A stretch of 64,000 nucleotides of DNA from contig NZ_JAEMHL010000009.1 in the NCBI RefSeq assembly GCF_016458305.1, positions 163,740 through 227,739 on the forward strand. Direction: 5' to 3'. This stretch comes from Geomonas anaerohicana (lineage in GTDB: Bacteria > Desulfobacterota > Desulfuromonadia > Geobacterales > Geobacteraceae). Positions 34,953-43,149 of this stretch are shown piece by piece. Below the pieces are notes generated by a model. The model was not told where the DNA came from and did not search any database. It worked only from the letters and a program-made list of their open reading frames with translations. The position numbers and the translations under genes were made by a program. Each line of letters opens with the position of its first letter. The first letter of the stretch is position 1.

Positions 34953-35309
34953 ATGAAAAGGCTGGGTGCGGTAGTACTGGTACTGGCTGGTCTGTGCGGC
35001 TGTCTTCCTACCCACGACCTCGCGAAGACTCTGCGTTACGCAGACAACACACCGGTTGGAGTGGAAAACATCAAGTTCCTCGATCTGAACCAGATGAAAA
35101 GAGGAGAGGCCTGTACCTTCAACATCTTCTATGTCATTCCGCTATTCGGGGACGGTTCCATCCTGACCGCGGCCCGCAAGGGTGGTATCAACAACGTCGA
35201 GCTTATCGGCCAAACCGGCACCTGGTATTTCCCCTTCAGCACCGACTGTACCGTGGTCTACGGCGACAAGAGTGCCATCATTCAAAGACAGAAGGAACCC
35301 GCCAAGTAA
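34953..35309 (+). CDS. small lipoprotein, TRL-like family
   Basis: 118 aa. Lipobox 'LAGLCGC' gives a lipidated Cys17. The mature part contains 'RGEACTFNIFYVIPLFGDGSILTAARKGGINNVELI' and 'STDCTVVYG', matching the G.AC...G..S...A...G pattern of TRL-like bacterial lipoproteins of unknown function. Good ribosome site (AAAGGAGG). The location should be the inner or outer membrane facing the periplasm. Confidence 0.75.
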   Translation: MKRLGAVVLVLAGLCGCLPTHDLAKTLRYADNTPVGVENIKFLDLNQMKRGEACTFNIFYVIPLFGDGSILTAARKGGINNVELIGQTGTWYFPFSTDCTVVYGDKSAIIQRQKEPAK

Positions 35310-35406
35310 CGTACGAGGCAGTTCCACAGAGGGGGAGTCCCCGCTCCCCCCCGAGCCCCGCAGCCCCCTCCTACCACTCGGACCATCTACCACTCGGACC
35401 ATCTAT

Positions 35407-35532
35407 CACTCCAGCATCCACTCCAGCATCCACTCCAGCATCCACTCCAGCATCCACTCCAGCATCCACTCCAGCATCCACTCCCATCACTCCCATCACT
35501 CCCATCACTCCCAGTATTCCCAGTATTCCCAG
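35407..35532. repeat. minisatellite: 12-mer x6, then two 9-mer arrays
   Basis: Six perfect copies of CACTCCAGCATC (35407-35478), three of CACTCCCAT (35479-35505), then CACTCCCAG and two to three copies of TATTCCCAG to about 35532. The units grade into one another (shared CACTCC and CCCAG), so the array probably grew by slippage from one seed. 9- and 12-base periods keep reading frames open, but no ribosome site precedes a frame. Confidence 0.92.
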
Positions 35533-35596
35533 CCCCCCCATCAGTTCTCTCCCCGCAGTAACGTCCCCACCGCAGCGTCGTCCGAGCCCCCGCGTT

Positions 35597-35635
35597 CCCC
35601 CCTTTGCGAAGGGGGGTCAGGGGGGATTTGCTTTT
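35597..35635. repeat. CTTTGCGAAGGGGGG dispersed repeat
   Basis: CCCCCCTTTGCGAAGGGGGG palindrome followed by TCAGGGGGGATTTGCTTTT. Complete copy of the family interrupted by the insertion sequence at 24204. Confidence 0.85.
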
Positions 35636-35724
35636 GCCTGGGCGCCTCAGCGACCGCCTCGCCTCAGCCACCAACCCCATTTACCCTTTGACATCCCCCG
35701 AGCCGTACCTTACCCTGTCGCGTC

Positions 35725-36585
35725 ATGGAAACCAGATTTTCACCTGCCCTCTCCGGCGCCCTCGCCATGGTCGTCTGCGGCTTCTTGTGGAGCCTCGCCG
35801 GGCTGTTCATCAAAGTCCTGAACTGGAACCCCTTCCTCATCGCCGGCCTAAGGAGCCTGATCGCCTTTTTGTTCCTGCTGGCGCTGGTCGGCACCGTCCG
35901 GCTGCAGTGGTCCAAGGCGCTTTTCGGCGCCGCCCTCGCCAACGCCGCCACCATGCTCCTCTTCGTCGCCGCCAATAAGAGCACAACGGCTGCCAATGCC
36001 ATCCTGCTGCAGTACCTGGCCCCCGTCTTCACCGCCGCCTTCAGCGTCTTGTTCCTCAAGGAGCGCCTCTACCGCGAACAGGTGCTGGCGCTCCTGATGA
36101 CCATCGTCGGCATGGTGGTGCTGTTTTTGGACCGCCTCTCCCCCGGGCAACTCGCCGGCAACCTCATGGCCCTCACCTCGGCCTTCACCTTCTCCCTCAT
36201 GTTCATCTTCACCCGCATGCAAAAGGACGGGGACCCGCTGCACTCGTTCATGGCCTCGCACGCCGTGGCCGCTGTGGTCGCCCTCGGTGCCGCCGCCTTC
36301 CTGCCCCTCCCGGTCTTCACCGGGACCGCGCTCGCCAGCATCCTCGCCCTGGGCGTGGTCCAGATCGGCCTCGCCTCCCTCTTCTTTTCCTACGGCATCA
36401 AGCGCGTCTCCGCCGTCACCGCCAACCTGATCGCCGTCATCGAACCGGTGTTCAACCCGGTCTGGGTCTTCCTGGTCCTCGGCGAAACCCCTTCGGCCAA
36501 CACCATCGCCGGCGGCGCGCTCATCCTCGGCTCGGTCACCGCAGCGAGCCTGATCAGCGCCCGCAGGATTCCCAAATACGCTTAG
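35725..36585 (+). CDS. EamA/DMT family transporter
   Basis: 286 aa with ten hydrophobic helices in two homologous EamA halves (about 10-135 and 150-280). Typical motifs: 'GFLWSLAGLFIKVL', 'ALLMTIVGMVVLFL' at the end of half one and 'IEPVFNPVWVFLVLGETPSANTIAGGALILGSV' in half two. Drug/metabolite transporters of this type export amino acids or other small metabolites; the substrate cannot be predicted. No obvious ribosome site is visible. Confidence 0.9.
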   Translation: METRFSPALSGALAMVVCGFLWSLAGLFIKVLNWNPFLIAGLRSLIAFLFLLALVGTVRLQWSKALFGAALANAATMLLFVAANKSTTAANAILLQYLAPVFTAAFSVLFLKERLYREQVLALLMTIVGMVVLFLDRLSPGQLAGNLMALTSAFTFSLMFIFTRMQKDGDPLHSFMASHAVAAVVALGAAAFLPLPVFTGTALASILALGVVQIGLASLFFSYGIKRVSAVTANLIAVIEPVFNPVWVFLVLGETPSANTIAGGALILGSVTAASLISARRIPKYA

Positions 36586-36724
36586 GCCCCTCTTAAAATC
36601 CTATTGCGGCAAAAAGCGCAAACGTCTATATTGTCACACGACTAATGTGGGTTTGACGACATCAGTCATAGTACAAAGGCATATGCCAGTTGCGCCTTTG
36701 TCAGACCACCTAGGAGGAAAAGTA

Positions 36725-36943
36725 ATGCCAGATTGCGAACTTTTGTCCGGATGTATCTTCTTCAACGACAAGATGGCCAACATGCCGTCCACCAGCACCG
36801 TGTTCAAGATGATGTACTGCAACGACAATTTCGAGGGATGTGCGCGCTACACCGTGCGCAAGGAACTCGGAAAGGACGCCGTGCCGGAGGATCTCTTCCC
36901 CAACCAGACCGATCGGGCCAGGGAGATCCTCGGCAAGGGTTGA
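36725..36943 (+). CDS. small four-cysteine conserved protein, 72 aa
   Basis: Not recognised by name. ATG after CTAGGAGG (the frame extends upstream but without a ribosome site). Four cysteines at 4, 10, 32 and 39 in a CX5C...CX6C layout with 'GCIFFNDKMANMP' and 'CARYTVRKELG...PEDLFPNQTDRAREIL', which look strongly constrained. A small zinc- or Fe-S-binding cytosolic protein is plausible. It has its own terminator, so it is probably monocistronic. Confidence 0.8.
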   Translation: MPDCELLSGCIFFNDKMANMPSTSTVFKMMYCNDNFEGCARYTVRKELGKDAVPEDLFPNQTDRAREILGKG

Positions 36944-36998
36944 CATCGCGGCGGGAGTTGTATAGAACCGTGAGGTGAGGCAGCGCTAAGCGCAGATG

Positions 36999-37027
36999 AA
37001 AGGCCGCGGGAATCCGGGGCCTTTTTT
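36999..37027 (+). terminator. rho-independent terminator
   Basis: AAAGGCC/GGCCTTT stem, 12-base loop, then TTTT, 56 bases after the 72-aa gene. Confidence 0.8.
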
Positions 37028-37068
37028 AGTGCCGAGCGGAAACCGCAGGTGCCAGAGGGAAAGAAAAA

Positions 37069-37998
37069 ATGGTTTCAGCAGAACACGATCTATTGAAAAG
37101 GCGAGCTGCCCGTCTGTCGGTGGCCTCAAACGCGACGCTGGTGGTCGCCAAGCTGGTGGTCGGCATGATCACCGGTTCGGTTTCGGTGCTTTCCGAGGCG
37201 GTCCACTCCGGCGTGGACCTGGTGGCAGCGGGAATCGCCTGGTATTCGGTGCGCGAGTCGGGCAAGCCCGCCGACGAGGATCACCACTATGGGCACGGCA
37301 AGATCGAGAACGTTGCCGGCACCATCGAGGCCGTCCTTATCTTCGGCGCCGCCTTCTATATCATATGGGAAGCCGTGCAAAAGCTTCGCACCGGTGTGGT
37401 GGAAATCGAGGGGCTCGGGCTGGGCGCGGCGGTCATGGCCGTCTCGGCGCTCGCCAACTACCTCGTCTCCCGGCACCTGTTGAACGTCGCCGCCGCTACC
37501 GACTCGGTCGCGCTGGAAGCCGACGCCATGCACCTGCGCACCGACGTCTACACCTCCGCCGGTGTCCTGGGCGGCCTGGCTGCCATAAAGCTCACCGGCA
37601 TTCCCATGCTCGACCCGATCGTCGCCATCGTGGTCGCACTCATGATCATCAAGGCGGCCTGGGACCTCACCAGGAGCGCCTTCTTCCACATTCTGGATGT
37701 GAAACTGCCGGAAGAGGAAGAGGCGGTGATCCACGAAGTGCTGGAAAACTACCGTCAGCACCTGATCGAGTACCACAAACTGCGCACAAGAAAGTCCGGG
37801 CACCTGCGTTACGTCGACATGCACCTCGTGGTCCCCAGGCAGATGACCGTGGAGGCCGCGCACACCCTGAGCCACGAGATCACCGCCGAGATCGAGCGCC
37901 GTCTTCCCTACAGCCACATCCTGGTGCACCTCGAACCCTGCCCCGGCGGCTGCGAGCACTGCACCGTCGACTGCCACAAGCTTCCTGCAAAACGGTAA
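37069..37998 (+). CDS. cation diffusion facilitator (CDF) family transporter
   Basis: 309 aa with six membrane helices in the first 200 residues. The metal-site pairs H46/D50 ('EAVHSGVD') and H155/D159 ('AMHLRTD') are present, with His in TM2 as in Zn/Cd-type CDFs. The cytosolic C-terminal domain (about 210-290) follows, and the protein ends in a Cys/His-rich tail 'CPGGCEHCTVDCHK', which is unusual and may bind metal. It exports divalent cations by proton antiport. Confidence 0.92.
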   Translation: MVSAEHDLLKRRAARLSVASNATLVVAKLVVGMITGSVSVLSEAVHSGVDLVAAGIAWYSVRESGKPADEDHHYGHGKIENVAGTIEAVLIFGAAFYIIWEAVQKLRTGVVEIEGLGLGAAVMAVSALANYLVSRHLLNVAAATDSVALEADAMHLRTDVYTSAGVLGGLAAIKLTGIPMLDPIVAIVVALMIIKAAWDLTRSAFFHILDVKLPEEEEAVIHEVLENYRQHLIEYHKLRTRKSGHLRYVDMHLVVPRQMTVEAAHTLSHEITAEIERRLPYSHILVHLEPCPGGCEHCTVDCHKLPAKR

Positions 37999-38012
37999 TC
38001 TTTCCTGAACTA

Positions 38013-38041
38013 TTGATACATTGTAGATACCTTGCTACACT
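38013..38041 (+). promoter_or_regulatory. sigma-70-like promoter of mazEF
   Basis: TTGATA, 17 bp, TACACT, 38 bases before the mazE start. The spacer contains a GATAC direct repeat (GATACATTGTAGATAC) that could be the MazE site. Confidence 0.6.
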
Positions 38042-38078
38042 CGCTCTTGGTGGGATTCAGAAGACAAAGGAGAGCTAC

Positions 38079-38321
38079 ATGGTAGCGAAAGCGCAAAAGT
38101 GGGGCAACAGCCTGGCAGTGCGTTTGCCGAAGTCAATAGCGGCAGAGTGTGGTATCGAAGCGGATTCCCCTGTAGAGATCACCAGGCAGGAGGGGTACAT
38201 AATCATCAAGCCCATCGTCAACAAGGTTTTTTCGCTGGACGCCCTCCTTGATGGAATCAACGAGGAAAACCTGCATGCAGAGGTTACCAGCGGAAAACCT
38301 GTGGGCAGGGAATTGCTATGA
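38079..38321 (+). CDS. mazE: MazE-family antitoxin
   Basis: 80 aa, AAGGAGAG ribosome site. AbrB/MazE swapped-hairpin DNA-binding domain: 'AKAQKWGNSLAVRLPKSIAAECGIEADSPVEI', then an acidic tail ('GINEENLHAEV') that should occlude MazF. Overlaps the toxin gene by 4 bases (ATGA), the usual TA arrangement. Confidence 0.9.
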   Translation: MVAKAQKWGNSLAVRLPKSIAAECGIEADSPVEITRQEGYIIIKPIVNKVFSLDALLDGINEENLHAEVTSGKPVGRELL

Positions 38322-38662
38322 CAGCGATGGGTTACGTTCCCGACAGAGGAGAGGTGGTATGGCTTGATTTCGATCCTCAGGCGGGGCACGAGCATGCAGG
38401 CCGGCGCCCAGCTTTCGTGCTGTCGCCGCGCATCTACAATAAAAAAACCAGCCTCATGCTCTGCTGTCCAATCACATCACAGGTAAAGGGCTACCCGTTC
38501 GAGGTGGCAGTTGCCGGGGTTACCACGGTCCGGGGCGTCATATTGGCCGACCAGGTGAAAGCGTTGGACTGGCAAGTACGGCGAGCAGAGAAAGGCGGCA
38601 GGGCAAGTAGGGAAGTCCTCGAAGAAGTCATCCTGAAGGTTCGTGCCATTCTCGAAGGATAA
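38318..38662 (+). CDS. mazF: MazF-family endoribonuclease toxin
   Basis: 114 aa. Signature 'PDRGEVVWLDFDPQAGHEHAGRRPAFVLSP' and 'CCPITSQVKGYPFEV', followed by 'GVILADQVKALDW'. MazF cleaves single-stranded RNA at short motifs, arresting translation. All expected regions are present, so the module appears complete and active. Translation is coupled to mazE. Confidence 0.92.
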   Translation: MTAMGYVPDRGEVVWLDFDPQAGHEHAGRRPAFVLSPRIYNKKTSLMLCCPITSQVKGYPFEVAVAGVTTVRGVILADQVKALDWQVRRAEKGGRASREVLEEVILKVRAILEG

Positions 38663-38674
38663 GCAGCCCCTCCC

Positions 38675-39268
38675 TCAGCCAGCCCCCACCCCGCAGGTGA
38701 AGATCTTCAGGTACTGCTGCACCAGTTCCTCGTCGCGCTCCGGGGAGTGGCTGATCAGGTTCTCGGTGGCCAGGCTGCTCAAGAAGAAGTAATTCACCAT
38801 CCCCGCCAGCGCCAGCGCCGCGTTGGTCGGGTCCACATCCTCGCGGAACTTCTGCTGCCGTTTCCCCTCCTCGATGGCCTGCGCCATGATCACGATCACC
38901 TCGTCGATGACCGGCATGACCAGCGTGCTGAAAAAAGCCGTGGGGTTGGTCAGCTCGCTGGTGTAGAACCGGAGCAGGTACGGGTTGTCCCGGTGCCTGC
39001 GGAAGGTCCAGCGCAGGTAACTCTCCACCATCTCGACCGGGTCGGTCACCCGCTGCCTGATCTCGTGGATCTCCGCGAAGCAGGCAAACTGCCGCTGCAG
39101 CACCGCAGAATAGAGTCCTTCCTTGCTCCCGAAGTGGTACGAGATCATCGAGATGCTGGTCCCCGCCGCCTGAGAGAGTTCCCTGATGCTGACACCGTGC
39201 AGCCCCCGCTCCGAGAAGAGCTGCGTCGCCACATCCAATAGCTTCCTGTTACATTCCGTCTTTTCCAT
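38675..39268 (-). CDS. TetR/AcrR family transcriptional regulator
   Basis: 197 aa. N-terminal HTH 'LLDVATQLFSERGLHGVSIRELSQAAGTSISMISYHFGSKEGLYSAVL' (10-57) is a clear TetR domain; the C-terminal ligand-binding part is not identifiable. It is divergent from the CoA-transferase gene, with a perfect palindrome in between, so it probably controls that gene and itself. Confidence 0.92.
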   Translation of the reverse strand: MEKTECNRKLLDVATQLFSERGLHGVSIRELSQAAGTSISMISYHFGSKEGLYSAVLQRQFACFAEIHEIRQRVTDPVEMVESYLRWTFRRHRDNPYLLRFYTSELTNPTAFFSTLVMPVIDEVIVIMAQAIEEGKRQQKFREDVDPTNAALALAGMVNYFFLSSLATENLISHSPERDEELVQQYLKIFTCGVGAG

Positions 39269-39375
39269 TGCCTACCCCGGCCAAGTGATACGCGCGCGCC
39301 AACATTAGCAAAAATGACGTGGAATTACCAATTCTATATTGCAAATAAAACATCGTACTGTTATGTTGTATTCGC

Positions 39376-39389
39376 CGAACGATCGTTCG
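39376..39389. promoter_or_regulatory. perfect palindrome CGAACGATCGTTCG (TetR operator candidate)
   Basis: 14-bp perfect dyad midway between the divergent TetR and CoA-transferase genes, followed by a further GAACGA half-site at 39394. Its size and position fit a TetR-dimer operator; fatty-acid or acyl-CoA responsive TetR sites often contain the AACG...CGTT core. Confidence 0.75.
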
Positions 39390-39476
39390 ATTTGAACGAA
39401 GACCTCACCCCCCCCGACAAACTTTCCATGTTCCGCTGCAGAGCGGGATGACATCATCAAAGGAGGATCCAGATTA

Positions 39477-41039
39477 ATGTCTGAATTGCACAACAGGATC
39501 AGGAAGTCCAGCCTTCACTCCCGGATCACCACCGTCGACCAGGTAATTCCGCTCTTTAAAAACGGCATGAACCTCGGCTGGTCCGGCTTCACCCCCGCCG
39601 GCTACCCGAAAGCGGTGCCCATCGCCCTTGCCGACCACGTCGAGAAGAACCAGCTGCAGGGGAAACTGAGGTTCAACCTGTTCATCGGCGCCTCCGTCGG
39701 CGTCGAGACCGAGGACCGCTGGGCCTCCTTGGACATGATCGACCGCCGCTGGCCCTACCAGACCGGCAAGAACATCCAGGCCGGCATCAACGAGGGGCGC
39801 ATCCGCATGGGTGACAAGCACCTCTCCATGTTCGCCCAGGACCTCGGCTACGGCTTCTACACCAAGGACAACGGCGGCCGGCTCGACCTGGCCATCATCG
39901 AGTGCTCCGCCATCACCGAAAACGGCGACCTGGTGCTCACCGCCTCCTGCGGCGCCGTCCCCGAGATCGTCCAGATCGCCGACAAGATCATCATCGAGAT
40001 CAACACCTCGATTCCGAACTTCGAAGGCCTGCACGATATCGTCGAGCCGATCACCCCGCCCAACCGCCTCCCGTACCTCATCTGCCGCGTCGACGACCGC
40101 GCCGGGTCCCCCTACGTCCGCGTCGACAACGACAAGATCGTCGCCATCGTCGAATCCGACAAGCCGGACAACGGCCGCGCATTCAGCGAGCAGGACGACA
40201 CCTCCGAGGCCATCGCGGCAAACATCATCGACTTCTTCTCCGCCGAGGTGAAGGCCGGCCGCCTGCCCAAGAGCCTCCTGCCGCTGCAGTCCGGCGTCGG
40301 CTCCATCGCCAATGCCGTCATCGGCGGCCTCGCCAACGGCCCCTTCACCGGCCTGAAGGTCTGGACCGAGGTGCTGCAGGACACCATGCTCGACTTCTTC
40401 GACTCCGGCAAGCTCGACTTCGCCTCCACCGTCTCGCTCTCCTTCTCCGTGGACGGCTTCAAGCGCTTCTACGGTAACTGGGACAAGTACAGCAACAAGG
40501 TGATGATGCGCCCGCTCTCCATCGCCAACCACCCCGAGCCGATCCGGCGCCTGGGCTGCATCGCCATGAACACCCCGGTTGAGTTCGACATCTACGCCCA
40601 CGCCAACTCCACCCTGGTCGGCGGCACCAGGATGATCAACGGCATCGGCGGCTCCGGCGACTTCCTGAGAAACGCCTACCTCTCCATCATGCACACGCCG
40701 TCGGCGCGCCCGACCAAGACCGACCCGACCGGCATCACCTGCGTCGTGCCGCACGTGCCGCACGTCGACCACACCGAGCATGACCTCGACGTCCTGGTCA
40801 CCGAGCAGGGGCTTGCCGACCTGCGCGGCCTCGATCCCAAGAGCCGCGCCAAGCTCATCATCCAGAAGTGCGCGCACCCCGACTACAAGCCGCTCCTGGC
40901 GGACTACTTCGAGCGTGCCGCGCACGACTGCCTGGGCAGGAAAGCCGGCCACGAGCCCCAGCTTCTGGACCGCGTCTTCAAGATGCAGGTGAACCTGGCC
41001 AAGAAGGGCACCATGAAGATCGACAACTGGGACATCTAG
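39477..41039 (+). CDS. succinyl-CoA:acetate CoA-transferase (acetyl-CoA hydrolase/transferase family)
   Basis: 520 aa, AAAGGAGG site. Family motifs: '[18 protein letters not shown]' near the N-terminus, '[13 protein letters not shown]', '[40 protein letters not shown]', and '[20 protein letters not shown]'. In Geobacter these enzymes (called Ato) convert acetate plus succinyl-CoA to acetyl-CoA plus succinate, linking acetate uptake to the oxidative TCA cycle. The divergent TetR gene and palindrome suggest specific regulation. A strong terminator follows, so the gene stands alone. Confidence 0.9.
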   Translation: MSELHNRIRKSSLHSRITTVDQVIPLFKNGMNLGWSGFTPAGYPKAVPIALADHVEKNQLQGKLRFNLFIGASVGVETEDRWASLDMIDRRWPYQTGKNIQAGINEGRIRMGDKHLSMFAQDLGYGFYTKDNGGRLDLAIIECSAITENGDLVLTASCGAVPEIVQIADKIIIEINTSIPNFEGLHDIVEPITPPNRLPYLICRVDDRAGSPYVRVDNDKIVAIVESDKPDNGRAFSEQDDTSEAIAANIIDFFSAEVKAGRLPKSLLPLQSGVGSIANAVIGGLANGPFTGLKVWTEVLQDTMLDFFDSGKLDFASTVSLSFSVDGFKRFYGNWDKYSNKVMMRPLSIANHPEPIRRLGCIAMNTPVEFDIYAHANSTLVGGTRMINGIGGSGDFLRNAYLSIMHTPSARPTKTDPTGITCVVPHVPHVDHTEHDLDVLVTEQGLADLRGLDPKSRAKLIIQKCAHPDYKPLLADYFERAAHDCLGRKAGHEPQLLDRVFKMQVNLAKKGTMKIDNWDI

Positions 41040-41063
41040 ATCCACCACTGTACAGGATGGCAG

Positions 41064-41106
41064 TAAAGCGGCAGGAAGCCTTGAGGCTCCTGCCGCTTTA
41101 TTTTTT
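41064..41106 (+). terminator. strong rho-independent terminator
   Basis: TAAAGCGGCAGGA..GCC stem with one bulged base, 4-base loop, then a mostly-T tail (TTTATTTTTT). Confidence 0.92.
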
Positions 41107-41121
41107 GCCCTTCCGCCCGAG

Positions 41122-41168
41122 TCCCCTCTCCCCCTGGGAGAGGGTGCCCGAAGGGCGGGTGAGGGGGC
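41122..41168. repeat. CCCTCTCCC...GGGAGAGGG dispersed repeat
   Basis: Third copy of the family seen at 22872-22986, with the CCCGAAGGGCGGG hairpin and TGAGGG tail. Confidence 0.8.
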
Positions 41169-41315
41169 TTTCGCCACGGAACGTGAACGTATGCGGCGAA
41201 AGCCCCGATGGGCACTGACTGTGAAGAACCTCCCACTGACATAGAAGATTTTTTTATCTCTTTGATGAAACTACTGCACAATCCTGTACTCTTGTTGTCA
41301 TCAAGGAGGTGATCC

Positions 41316-41498
41316 ATGAGAATAACCATGAGCGACTATGTCGGCAGTAGTTGCGAAGCAGTAAGTAATTCCCACCGTTTCGTCTACCTCTGGTTTCGAA
41401 CCGGCGGTAACCCCTGTCTTCAGTGCGGCGTCAAAACGGAGACCTGCGATTGGTATCACCGGTTAGCCCGCACCACGGTCCGGGTCGCCGAAGCCTGA
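41316..41498 (+). CDS. small Cys-containing hypothetical protein, 60 aa
   Basis: Near-ideal ribosome site (AAGGAGGTGAT) directly before the ATG supports translation. Product has 'GNPCLQCGVKTETC', a CxxC plus third Cys, and is basic at the C-terminus. No recognised family. Lower GC than neighbours. Confidence 0.55.
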   Translation: MRITMSDYVGSSCEAVSNSHRFVYLWFRTGGNPCLQCGVKTETCDWYHRLARTTVRVAEA

Positions 41499-41542
41499 AA
41501 ATCTTCTGTTAAAAATTTTCAATATTGCTGTACCCTCTTGGG

Positions 41543-42253
41543 ATGGAAAATCTCCGTCCGCTGATACTCTCCATCCTTATCCTCGTCCTCGCCGCACCGG
41601 CAGCGGCCTTTCCGGTTCCCGAGCGCCTGGAGTACGAGGTCACCTGGTCCGGCGTCAAGGCAGGTTCGGCAGTACTGGAAGTGACGCCGCAGGGGGACGA
41701 ACTGCGCCTCACCAACACCATCCGGTCCACCGGCGTCGTCTCCGCCTTCTTCAAGATCGACGACCGCACCGAATCGGTCACCACCCGCGCCGGCAAACCC
41801 AAATTCTTCCGGGAGAACAAGCGCGAGGGGAGTTACCGCGCCGCGCGGGAAGCGACCTTCAACTTCTCCACCCTCAAGGCCAACAGCATCGACCTTCTGA
41901 AAAAGGTCGAGCAGAGCGATGCCATCACCCCCAAGACCTACGACAACCTCTCCAGCATCTACTTCATACGCGGCAGCGACCTCTCCCCGGGCCGCTCCAT
42001 CTCCTTCGAGATCTACGACACCAAGCGGCTGTGGAACACCGAAGTCCGGGCGGTGCAGCGCCAGGAATTGACGACGCCGCTGGGAAAATTCAAGACCGTG
42101 ATGGTCACCTCCCGCCTCAGGCACAACGGTGAGGAAGCCAAGGTCGGCAACGCCACCTTCTGGTTCACCGACGACAACCGCAGGATTCCAGTAAAGATAA
42201 CCACCACCATCAAGGTGGGCGAGGTGACCCTCACCTTGGTTGGCGGCATCTAG
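41543..42253 (+). CDS. DUF3108 domain-containing periplasmic protein
   Basis: 236 aa with a signal peptide ending 'APAAAFP'. The mature part is the DUF3108 beta-rich fold: 'RLEYEVTWSGVKAGSAVLEV', 'STGVVSAFFKIDDR', 'LGKFKTVMVTS', 'FWFTDDNRRIPVKI'. Role unknown; the fold resembles lipid- or heparinase-associated envelope proteins. The ATG start is chosen over a TTG 18 bases upstream; neither has a strong ribosome site. Confidence 0.85.
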   Translation: MENLRPLILSILILVLAAPAAAFPVPERLEYEVTWSGVKAGSAVLEVTPQGDELRLTNTIRSTGVVSAFFKIDDRTESVTTRAGKPKFFRENKREGSYRAAREATFNFSTLKANSIDLLKKVEQSDAITPKTYDNLSSIYFIRGSDLSPGRSISFEIYDTKRLWNTEVRAVQRQELTTPLGKFKTVMVTSRLRHNGEEAKVGNATFWFTDDNRRIPVKITTTIKVGEVTLTLVGGI

Positions 42254-42414
42254 CAGCACCGCCCCACTCCACCGGAACCTCACCTGCAGCCGCCCGTTCA
42301 CAGCGCCTGTCACTCCGCGATTACCCTCTCCGGCTCGCCACACGCCCTTCCTTCTCCCTCTTTTGATGTCCCTCGCAGGCGCCTAAGTGATACGACGTCG
42401 TCGACAAAAACACC

Positions 42415-42443
42415 TTGACTTTTACAGTGTGCAGAATTAATTT
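42415..42443 (+). promoter_or_regulatory. sigma-70-like promoter of the nitroreductase operon
   Basis: TTGACT, 17 bp, TAATTT, about 56 bases before the start codon. An ACGACGTCGT palindrome lies just upstream (42393-42402), and CATCAAACATCAAAC direct repeats lie downstream of the -10. Confidence 0.6.
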
Positions 42444-42498
42444 GATATTAAAGCATCAAACATCAAACAATTTCCATTTCGGCAGAGGAGACACCGCC

Positions 42499-43101
42499 AT
42501 GAAAAAGAACTATTGGGACGCCATCAAGGAGAGGAGAACCTTTTATGCACTCGGCAAAGAGCCCGTGGCAAGCGATGAACGCATCCATGAAATCGTCGGG
42601 CAGGCCGTGCAGTACGTACCGTCTTCTTTCAACTCGCAGAGCAGCAGGGTTCTCATCCTCCTCGGACCCCAGCACGACCGGCTCTGGGACCTGACCAAGC
42701 AGGAACTGAAAAAGATCGTTCCTCCGGAGAGCTTTGCCGCCACCGAACAGAAGCTGGATTCCGCCTTTCGTAGTGGCTACGGTTCCATCCTATACTTCGA
42801 AGACACCGCCGTGGTGCAAGGGCTCCAGGAACAGTACCCCGCTTACAGCGATAACTTTCCCGTCTGGGCCGAGCAATCCTCCGGGATGCTGCAGTTCGCG
42901 GTCTGGACCGCCCTGGAAGCCGAAGGGTGGGGCGCATCGCTGCAGCACTACAACCCCGTCATAGACAGTGCGGTGCAAGAGGAATGGAGTGTCCCGGCGA
43001 GTTGGAAGCTGGTCGCCCAGATGCCCTTCGGCAGCCCCGAAGCAGAGCCGGCCCCCAAAGAGTACCAGCCCATCGCGGCACGCGTGAAAATGTACCGGTA
43101 G
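42499..43101 (+). CDS. nitroreductase family protein
   Basis: 200 aa, AGGAGA site. FMN-dependent nitroreductase fold of the short Frm2/HBN1-like group: 'YWDAIKERRTFYALGKE', 'VQYVPSSFNSQSSRVLILLG', 'GYGSILYFED', 'WTALEAEGWGASLQHYNP'. Reduces nitro compounds or quinones using NAD(P)H. It is followed by a dioxygenase gene after 48 bp; the two are probably one operon for detoxifying aromatic or quinoid compounds. Confidence 0.9.
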   Translation: MKKNYWDAIKERRTFYALGKEPVASDERIHEIVGQAVQYVPSSFNSQSSRVLILLGPQHDRLWDLTKQELKKIVPPESFAATEQKLDSAFRSGYGSILYFEDTAVVQGLQEQYPAYSDNFPVWAEQSSGMLQFAVWTALEAEGWGASLQHYNPVIDSAVQEEWSVPASWKLVAQMPFGSPEAEPAPKEYQPIAARVKMYR

Positions 43102-43149
43102 CCGGATGACGCGCACCGGCGCCATCACGCCACCGGCAGGAGAAAAGCC

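Larger units (their letters stand above)
35310..35724. other. repeat-rich intergenic region
   Basis: No supported gene. It contains a minisatellite (35407-35532) and a copy of the CTTTGCGAAGGGGGG repeat (35597-35635). Frames crossing it give only low-complexity products. Confidence 0.7.

Noticed and set aside
35182..35691. Ser/His-rich frame across the minisatellite
   Set aside because: Its length comes only from the 12- and 9-base repeat periods; it starts inside another gene without a ribosome site.
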